Source of the DNA: a virus
Virus record (IMG/VR): IMGVR_UViG_3300037245_004851
Coordinates: 1-27,528 of that record
Strand: one strand, 5' to 3'
DNA: 27,528 bases
Shown one piece after another: positions 23,401 through 27,528 of this stretch. Below the pieces are notes generated by a model that saw only the letters and a list, made by a program, of their open reading frames with translations, made no database searches and had not been told where the DNA came from. The translations under genes and the position numbers were made by a program. How positions within the stretch are numbered: the first letter of the stretch is position 1; every line of letters starts with the position of its first letter.

Positions 23401-23415
23401 TGGCACGCTCTTTGC
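23401..23415 (+). promoter_or_regulatory. Sigma-54-type promoter, rightward
   Basis: The plus strand reads TGGCACGCTCTTTGC followed by T, preceded by C. This is a full match to the consensus TGGCACG-N4-TTGCW with GG-N10-GC spacing. It points to the right, against every gene in the window, so the transcript would be antisense to 23508-23915 or a non-coding RNA. Like the element at 23129, it sits in a GGCAC-N12-GTGCC inverted repeat. A GGGGC/GCCCC hairpin lies about 20 bases downstream. Confidence 0.6.
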
Positions 23416-23507
23416 TTGGTGCCTGTTTCCGGGGCGAAAAAGTGGCCCCTGGAAGGCGTCGCGACAGCGCCAACCAGAGGCCAGGAGAACACCAGATCAG
23501 TATATGT

Positions 23508-23915
23508 TCAGGATGCTTCGTCGGCAACCCCAGGCCCTGATATGAGGGCGAACTCAGCCTGTAGTCCTGGCGCTCGTTTCTTGTAGAAGATCACCATGGC
23601 CCCAGCCCGTGCCTGTAGCGAATCGTTCTCGGCTGTGAGCCTGTCGCTCCTGGCCTTGCTCGTGGCCAGGGTGTGCCGCAGCCTGGCGTGATCCTTCTTC
23701 GCATCAACCAGCTCTGCCCGCAGCCGCTCGGCCTCCCGCTTCTGTTCATCGAACCCGCCGTCTGATTCTATCCGTTGCAAGAGCAGCTTTTCGATCTCGT
23801 TCAGTGCCTGGCCAACAGCAGTAGCACCACACGATGAGCAGGTGCCGTCGTCGTCGATCTTGCAATTGATCCCGTGCTCAGGACAGAACGTGTACACCCT
23901 GTAGTCGCCGCTCAT
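23508..23915 (-). CDS. Zinc-ribbon plus coiled-coil protein
   Basis: The protein has 135 residues; its start overlaps the previous stop as ATGA, with a weak G-rich ribosome site. The N-terminal 35 residues carry a zinc-ribbon-like set (FCPEHGINC, then CSSCG). Residues about 38-105 form a long coiled coil (EQKREAERLRAELVDAKK and following). The layout suggests a dimeric or scaffold-type binding protein. No known family is recognised. It is the last gene before the sigma-54-like control region, and the rightward promoter would produce antisense RNA across it. Confidence 0.7.
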   Translation of the reverse strand: MSGDYRVYTFCPEHGINCKIDDDGTCSSCGATAVGQALNEIEKLLLQRIESDGGFDEQKREAERLRAELVDAKKDHARLRHTLATSKARSDRLTAENDSLQARAGAMVIFYKKRAPGLQAEFALISGPGVADEAS

Positions 23916-24142
23916 GGCCCACCCCCAGCCGCCACGGCTGGTATGCCTGAGGCGCTCCAGTCGATGTCATCCCAGCCCAGCACCCGGTAGCGGTGCTGTA
24001 TGTCGGTGTGACAGATCACGTTGCCGATGTCCTCTCGCCGGTACACCCGCACCAGCATGGCCACCCGCTCACCACCCGCCAGATTGAGGTGCCCCGATGG
24101 GTCGCTGAACACCACCGCCCCGATGCTGATCTTCTCAGGCAT
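23912..24142 (-). CDS. Small hypothetical protein, 76 residues
   Basis: I use the ATG at 24142 (MPEKISIGAVVFSD), preceded by GAGGTGG; the longer open frame upstream only shadows its neighbour. It overlaps the previous gene by eight bases. The protein looks like a small beta-barrel (VAMLVRVYRREDIGNVICHT, then YRVLGWDDIDW), has no signal or membrane segment, and is not recognised. Confidence 0.65.
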   Translation of the reverse strand: MPEKISIGAVVFSDPSGHLNLAGGERVAMLVRVYRREDIGNVICHTDIQHRYRVLGWDDIDWSASGIPAVAAGGGP

Positions 24143-24431
24143 GGTCCACCTCGGTGCCAGGGTAGGCCACGCCCGACTGGTTGCACAGCCGCACCATGCC
24201 GTGCTCCGATATGCGATCGGCCCTGTACAGGGCGTGGGTGGCTGGCCGCCACGCCAGCGTGCCCTTGGGCAGCACCTGCCCGGTGATGGCGCACTCATGC
24301 TCGTTGTGCATCTTGACGGGGTGCCACACCGCCCGCTGGTTGTGACGCTTGATGGCCGTGTCTTCGTTCTCCAGGGCTACGAGGCCAGGCCCCAGCACAG
24401 CCCCCACTCGATACGTTCCTCGAAATCCCAT
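24135..24431 (-). CDS. Hypothetical protein, 98 residues
   Basis: The start is ATG after GGGAGGGCACA. The middle of the protein reads NEHECAITGQVLPKGTLAW followed by YRADRISEHG. This resembles a small half-zinc-ribbon domain of the C-x-x-TG-x-x-L/I-x-KG type found in accessory phage proteins, but the second Cys pair is missing here. No function can be assigned. It lies in the accessory operon between the resolvase and a 76-residue protein. Confidence 0.65.
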   Translation of the reverse strand: MGFRGTYRVGAVLGPGLVALENEDTAIKRHNQRAVWHPVKMHNEHECAITGQVLPKGTLAWRPATHALYRADRISEHGMVRLCNQSGVAYPGTEVDHA

Positions 24432-24443
24432 TGTGCCCTCCCT

Positions 24444-24920
24444 TCACCAGCCCAGCATGCGGCCAGCGGTTAGCCCTATGAAGGCGGCGTCAATCTCGTC
24501 CTGCTCCCACATGGGTGCAGTGGGCCACCACTTGCCAGCAGCCGCCCGCACGGCGTCCTTGCTCGCGTTGCCCTTGCCGGTGGCGAGCTTCTTCCACGTG
24601 CCCACCGGCACGCCCGTATAAGTCACGCCGACCTCCTCGCAGATGCGGGTCACGGTGGCGGTGATGCCACCGTACAGCTGGGCCGCCATCGTGCCCTCGT
24701 GGCGCTTCACGTCCTCGATGGCCACCAGGGTGGGCAGCTGCGCCATCACCTCTAGCAGCCACGTTTCCAGGCGCACGAACATCATCCCGCCGCCTTCGAG
24801 CCGCCCATGCTGCAGGGTCCAGACGCCGCCCTGTAGCAGCGCACTGCCAGGGAACCCCACCTTGGCCCAGCCGAACGCCGAGCCGGGGTCCAGCCCCAGC
24901 ACGACGCGCTCAGTTGTCAT
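24444..24920 (-). CDS. RuvC-type Holliday junction resolvase
   Basis: From the ATG at 24920 the protein has 158 residues, close to the 173 of E. coli RuvC. The RNase H-fold catalytic acids appear at the expected places: Asp 11 in VLGLDPG, Glu 69 in LVAIEDVK, and Asp 141 and Asp 144 in EQDEIDAAFIGL. A GKGNASKDAVRAAA segment (115-128) matches the RuvC region before the last acids. The enzyme would resolve branched DNA during recombination or before packaging. A stretch of Met codons upstream (to 24941) offers alternative starts. It overlaps the 80-residue gene by 11 bases. Confidence 0.85.
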   Translation of the reverse strand: MTTERVVLGLDPGSAFGWAKVGFPGSALLQGGVWTLQHGRLEGGGMMFVRLETWLLEVMAQLPTLVAIEDVKRHEGTMAAQLYGGITATVTRICEEVGVTYTGVPVGTWKKLATGKGNASKDAVRAAAGKWWPTAPMWEQDEIDAAFIGLTAGRMLGW

Positions 24921-25152
24921 CGGCAGGCTCATCATCATCACCCACGGCCACCATGGCGGTGTGCTTCACTTCCACCTCCAGCTGCAGCATGATCAGCCGG
25001 TCGCCGAACGTGTCACCTGCCTGGTCCGCTATGGCGTCGATGATCTGGATAGAGATCCGCTGCAGCATGGCCTCGCCTGATGCCCCAGGTATCATCACCG
25101 CCGTCTCGCCGGGCTGTATGTCGCGGATCTTCCTCGTGATCTTATAGCTCAT
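24910..25152 (-). CDS. Small hypothetical protein, 80 residues
   Basis: The start is ATG after GAGGAGGAATT, overlapping the upstream stop as ATGA. The protein begins MSYKITRKIRDIQPGET and ends in an acidic tail (DDDEPADDN), with a strand-helix-strand core. It has no recognised family. The overlap with the Tat-signal gene upstream and the resolvase gene downstream puts it in the same transcript. Confidence 0.65.
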   Translation of the reverse strand: MSYKITRKIRDIQPGETAVMIPGASGEAMLQRISIQIIDAIADQAGDTFGDRLIMLQLEVEVKHTAMVAVGDDDEPADDN

Positions 25153-25718
25153 AATTCCTCCTCGTTGGTTCGGTCATGGGCGTCCACGCCAGGGTAGAAC
25201 AACGGCTCACCGATGATGTCGATTGCCACCGCCGTGCCGTTGATACCATGCGGCCCCACCGTCTCCTCAACGTTGGTCACGAACCCCTCGAACACCCACC
25301 TGGCATCGGGTAGCCCAGCCATGTAGTCCTCGGAGTACACCAGCCTGAACATCGTTGGGTTCTTGGTCACCAGCAGCTGGAAGATGTCACGGTTGATGGG
25401 TGCCGGGCAGTGGAACGTGATGCTCGTATCGACCATCACCGCCACCCGCTCAACCCATGCCGCATGGGTGTCGAGATCTGTCATCGGGCCGACCGCCGAC
25501 TGCACCTCACCCACCCGGTGCCACTTGCCGTCCACCTCGTACTCCAGCCGGGTGTCGTGGTGCCCGCCGCCAGTAGGCTGGACGGGTGGGTCGAACTCGG
25601 GCTGCTCCGATTCGTACACCCCGTGCTTCATGACGCGCCCGCTGATCGCTGCCGGTGCCGCGCCTATGGCCGCCAGCATCCCCAGGAACCCGCGCCTGCT
25701 CAGCCCCTTGCTCGTCAT
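25149..25718 (-). CDS. Tat-signal protein with a tail-tube-like body
   Basis: I start at ATG 25718, four bases after GGGAGG; the frame's four earlier codons contain that ribosome site. The protein has 189 residues. Residues 1-28 are a twin-arginine signal: SRRGFLG (7-13), a hydrophobic Ala/Ile/Leu stretch, then AAPAAISG. Residues about 68-178 align by eye with this phage's tail tube protein (6698-7147). Shared positions include E/GP/TH/W/RV, then TF, KNP-VYS, W-FE-F-T, P-GI and I-GEP...PGV, and the W-to-GEP distance is 29 in both. A tube-like domain behind an export signal is not something I know from phages. It may act outside the cytoplasm, for example at the cell surface. The signal and alignment are seen; the role is inferred. 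Confidence 0.8.
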   Translation of the reverse strand: MTSKGLSRRGFLGMLAAIGAAPAAISGRVMKHGVYESEQPEFDPPVQPTGGGHHDTRLEYEVDGKWHRVGEVQSAVGPMTDLDTHAAWVERVAVMVDTSITFHCPAPINRDIFQLLVTKNPTMFRLVYSEDYMAGLPDARWVFEGFVTNVEETVGPHGINGTAVAIDIIGEPLFYPGVDAHDRTNEEEL

Positions 25719-25960
25719 AAATCCTCCCATCTCTTGCGCAGTGGTGTCAGCCGGTGCATGTAGCCATCCTCATCCCAGACGCACAGGGCCATGCCGTGCT
25801 CGTCAGCCTCGTCACATTGGCCGTCGCCCTCGGTGGGGAACGATACGGTGAACATCAGCGGCTCGCCGCTGCTGACCTCAGTGGTGGGGGCGGCGGGTTG
25901 CTTCACGAGCGGGGCAGCACCTACCGCCGCCACTGCCGCCAGGAACCTGCGCCTGTTCAT
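25715..25960 (-). CDS. Small Tat-signal protein, 81 residues
   Basis: The start is ATG 25960, with AGGA seven bases before it and an ATGA overlap with the upstream stop. The N-terminus MNRRRFLAAVAAVGAAPLV is a textbook twin-arginine signal (RRRFL plus an Ala/Val hydrophobic core), followed by a Pro/Ala linker. The remaining 55 residues are acidic with two Cys (GDGQCDEADEHGMALCVWDE) and may form a small beta domain. The signal is very similar to that of the next gene, with which it overlaps, so the two are probably co-exported or derived from a duplication of the signal. The function is unknown. Confidence 0.75.
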   Translation of the reverse strand: MNRRRFLAAVAAVGAAPLVKQPAAPTTEVSSGEPLMFTVSFPTEGDGQCDEADEHGMALCVWDEDGYMHRLTPLRKRWEDL

Positions 25961-26205
25961 TTCGGTTTCCTGCGGTGCCGGTCGGCATGCGGGCACGTGG
26001 CGAAGTGGCTCACCCCCACCTTGGCCAGCGGCTCATCGGTTGGCACCTGCACCACGATGGCGGGCTTGCCGTACACCTTCAGCACCACCAGCTGCCCCGG
26101 CAGCGGGCACCATGTGGGGCGAGGCTCGCGGTCGATGGGCATGCTGGACCCGGTGTCCATCTCCACCCAATCAATCAGCGCCCCGCAGCTCTTACACGTC
26201 GCCAT
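25957..26205 (-). CDS. Zinc-ribbon protein, 82 residues
   Basis: The start is ATG after GGAAGGAGGCTGGCG. The protein opens with CKSCGALIDWVEMDTGSSMPID, the common CxxCGxxIxW...GxxMPxD form of small phage and bacterial zinc-ribbon proteins. A later Cys/His set (WCPLPG, and HFATCPHADRH near the end) could complete the metal site. It overlaps its neighbours on both sides. Function is unknown; nucleic-acid or protein binding is plausible. Confidence 0.75.
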   Translation of the reverse strand: MATCKSCGALIDWVEMDTGSSMPIDREPRPTWCPLPGQLVVLKVYGKPAIVVQVPTDEPLAKVGVSHFATCPHADRHRRKPK

Positions 26206-26458
26206 CGCCAGCCTCCTTCCACCGCCCGGTGGCTGCCTCGATCACCTCCAGCAGCGCAGCCACCTGGCTCCAGTCCAGCTCCCAGCCACCCACCTCCAGC
26301 CCTTGCCTGCCGCCGTGGCCGTCCAGGTTGATGACGCTCATGTCGTCGCCGCAGCCGTCGTCGGTGCCGCCTATGGTGTACGCCTCCTCAATCTCGTCCT
26401 CTGACTGCCGCCTGGTGAACGACCAGTCGCCCACCCGTGCGCTCATAAGGTGGGCCAT
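26192..26458 (-). CDS. Hypothetical acidic protein, 88 residues
   Basis: I use the ATG at 26458, which overlaps the previous stop as TGATG and follows GGAGGCAGGG; an ATG four codons later is possible. The protein is acidic (SEDEIEEAYTIGGTDDGCGDD) and ends in a helix (LDWSQVAALLEVIEAATG). It has no Cys motif beyond a single Cys, and no signal peptide. No family is recognised. Confidence 0.65.
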   Translation of the reverse strand: MAHLMSARVGDWSFTRRQSEDEIEEAYTIGGTDDGCGDDMSVINLDGHGGRQGLEVGGWELDWSQVAALLEVIEAATGRWKEAGDGDV

Positions 26459-27021
26459 CACCCTGCCTCCAGCGCCGCCTTGGCGATGGCCCGCATGCCC
26501 TGCACCACCAGCCGCACGTCGTGCACGTCGGCGCACATGGTGGCAGGTTGCACGTCGTAGGCCATGACAGCCCGCAGGGCGGCCCGCAGCCGGTTGGCCT
26601 CCCTGCGGTGCCCTCCGTAGGTTGCCTCGGGTGACGGCCAGCCTGGCCGCTTGTCAGCCCAATCCATCGGGGCCAGCGCCTGGTACACCGCGGCAGAGCA
26701 GCCCGAGCGGGTTTCACGTACCGCTCCAGTCTTGCGGATGCGGCCTTGCGTGCGCAGCTCACCGACGCGGGTCGAGCAGCTTGAACGGGTCATGCCCAGT
26801 GCCACCTCGCATTCCTCGCTGGTTTGCCCCAGGCTCCAGGCCCGGCTGATGTGCTCCCATATCCGCTGACGCTGGTTCTTGGATTCGCCCACCATGCTCT
26901 CGGCGGCGGCCTTGCTGGTGCCACTGCCCACCGAGTACGGCAGGCCCACCCGCCCGTGCGCCTTGCTGTCAGGTTCCGGCTGCCTGGGCATGCCCGGCAG
27001 TACCGGCTGTCTCTCATCCAT
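26458..27021 (-). CDS. Winged-helix DNA-binding protein
   Basis: The start is ATG 27021 after GGAGGAACACA; the longer open frame upstream shadows the coiled-coil gene. The protein has 187 residues. After a Pro-rich start (LPGMPRQPEPD), residues about 53-120 form a winged helix: RIWEHISRAWSLGQTSEECEV, then LGMTRSSCSTRVGELRTQG, then a wing with IRKTG. The C-terminal 60 residues are helical with a VMAYDVQPATMCADVHDV segment. It could be a replication initiator or a regulator. The DNA-binding fold is a good reading; the target is unknown. Confidence 0.75.
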   Translation of the reverse strand: MDERQPVLPGMPRQPEPDSKAHGRVGLPYSVGSGTSKAAAESMVGESKNQRQRIWEHISRAWSLGQTSEECEVALGMTRSSCSTRVGELRTQGRIRKTGAVRETRSGCSAAVYQALAPMDWADKRPGWPSPEATYGGHRREANRLRAALRAVMAYDVQPATMCADVHDVRLVVQGMRAIAKAALEAG

Positions 27022-27304
27022 TGTGTTCCTCCTGTTCTTGCTGTGCCTCCCAGTGGGCTTCCTCCTCATCGCGCTGCTGCTGCTGGCGCTCCTGCCGTTG
27101 CCGCTCCATGTCCAGTTCGTGTTCCTCCTCCTCCCGCCTGGCATCCTCGGCCACCTTGTTCCACCGCTTGGTGTTGATGCGGCTGGTGATGCACCGCTCG
27201 GCCTCGTATCCCATGTCGTACTTGTGCCGCCTGTGGTGTTCCTCAAGATCGCCCAGTGAGCAGCGGCAGGTGTAGCTCATACAGCGTGGGCACTCACAAT
27301 TCAT
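27014..27304 (-). CDS. Cys-rich N-terminus plus Glu/Gln-rich coiled-coil protein
   Basis: The start is ATG 27304, four bases after GGGAGG, overlapping the previous stop as ATGA. The first 20 residues hold six Cys in MNCECPRCMSYTCRCSLG, a compact metal-binding cluster. The rest, from about residue 45 to the end, is a highly charged helix rich in Glu, Arg and Gln. The protein has 96 residues. No family is recognised. The gene continues the run of metal-binding accessory proteins. Confidence 0.65.
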   Translation of the reverse strand: MNCECPRCMSYTCRCSLGDLEEHHRRHKYDMGYEAERCITSRINTKRWNKVAEDARREEEEHELDMERQRQERQQQQRDEEEAHWEAQQEQEEHNG

Positions 27305-27528
27305 GCATCCTCCCATCTGATGCCAAGGGTGGCGAACAGGGCCGCCTCCCTGGCGTCCGCGTAGTTGACGATGCCCACCGGCACATCGGGCTTCCAGTCG
27401 CCAGGGTAGACCCCAGCCATGAAGGCGTAGCCCCCGCACCCCCCGGCACACCGCACCCACAGGCAGACCCCGCGGTTGCCAGTCAAGTCGCCCTCGCTGA
27501 TCGGGTAGCGCACCGCCCACCCGCACAT
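27301..27528 (-). CDS. Hypothetical protein, possibly truncated at the window edge
   Basis: The frame runs to the right edge, where an ATG happens to be the last codon; the true start may lie outside. At least 75 residues are encoded, with Cys residues in GVCLWVRCAGGCGGYAF and the sequence PVGIVNYADAREAALFATLG. It ends in an ATGA overlap with the next gene. It is not recognised. Confidence 0.55.
   Translation of the reverse strand: MCGWAVRYPISEGDLTGNRGVCLWVRCAGGCGGYAFMAGVYPGDWKPDVPVGIVNYADAREAALFATLGIRWEDA

Larger units (their letters stand above)
23069..23507. other. Intergenic control region without a convincing gene
   Basis: About 440 bases separate the 135-residue gene from the small zinc-ribbon gene. 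This is the longest gap in the window and is less GC-rich in its centre. It contains four sigma-54-like elements, an eight-base inverted repeat (23261-23307) around an ACAGG-C-CCTGT palindrome (23272-23282), and two TTGCAA boxes eleven bases apart (23367-23372 and 23378-23383). A GGGGC/GCCCC hairpin lies near 23431-23449. Open frames on both strands lack ribosome sites and protein-like composition. Confidence 0.6.

Noticed and set aside
23213-23586. Overlapping open frames on both strands in the control region (104 residues minus, 112 residues plus)
   Set aside because: No ribosome sites, protein-unlike composition, and both cross promoter-like and palindromic elements.

Overview
The window is the morphogenesis region, plus part of the early or accessory region, of a tailed dsDNA bacteriophage or prophage with a HK97-type head and a long tail. 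A siphovirus is likely: a tape measure and a tail tube protein are present, and no sheath or contractile baseplate gene is seen. Every convincing gene lies on the minus strand, so the gene order below runs from high to low coordinates. The DNA is GC-rich. Genes are packed tightly, with many ATGA or TGATG stop-start overlaps and strong AGGAGG-type ribosome binding sites. No integrase, repressor, lysis or DNA polymerase gene is visible, so this is only part of a genome and the lifestyle cannot be judged.

Right part (27528-23508): about a dozen small, overlapping accessory genes. They include several cysteine-rich (zinc-ribbon-like) proteins, a winged-helix protein and a RuvC-type Holliday junction resolvase. 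Two adjacent genes start with twin-arginine (Tat) signal peptides, and one of these carries a body that aligns by eye with the phage's own tail tube protein.

Region 23507-23069 is an intergenic control region of about 440 bases. It holds four sequences matching the sigma-54 (-24/-12) promoter consensus with exact GG-N10-GC spacing. Three point left, into the packaging and structural genes, and one points right. Inverted repeats lie between the two orientations. If functional, they would make this a phage whose morphogenesis operon is driven by sigma-54. That would also argue for a host that has sigma-54 and Tat (for example many Proteobacteria, Acidobacteria, Planctomycetes or Myxococcota) and against an actinobacterial host.

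Region 23068-18840 carries a small zinc-ribbon protein, a ParB-domain/DNA methyltransferase fusion, a 179-residue protein of unknown role, and the small and large terminase subunits. Copies of a CCTC-N5-GAGG inverted repeat lie on both sides of the terminase pair. Five are in the 331-base gap 18509-18839, spaced 20, 40, 20 and 52 bases apart. One lies just before the small subunit gene, with a looser variant next to it. The gap also holds a terminator-like hairpin and a near-perfect 20-base palindrome.

Region 18508-14229 holds virion or host-interaction genes placed between terminase and portal, an unusual position. The largest encodes 1108 residues: a DUF2341-like and lectin-like front half, twenty 22-residue repeats, and a BppU-like C-terminal domain that may also be translated on its own.

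Region 14232-7474 is a standard head and connector block: portal fused to a Mu gpF-like domain, S78-type prohead protease, major capsid protein, a small protein, head-tail connector, head closure, tail completion and tail terminator. Region 7463-1 is the tail block: a C2H2 zinc-finger protein, tail tube protein, a two-frame tail assembly chaperone, the tape measure, then three distal tail or virion proteins.
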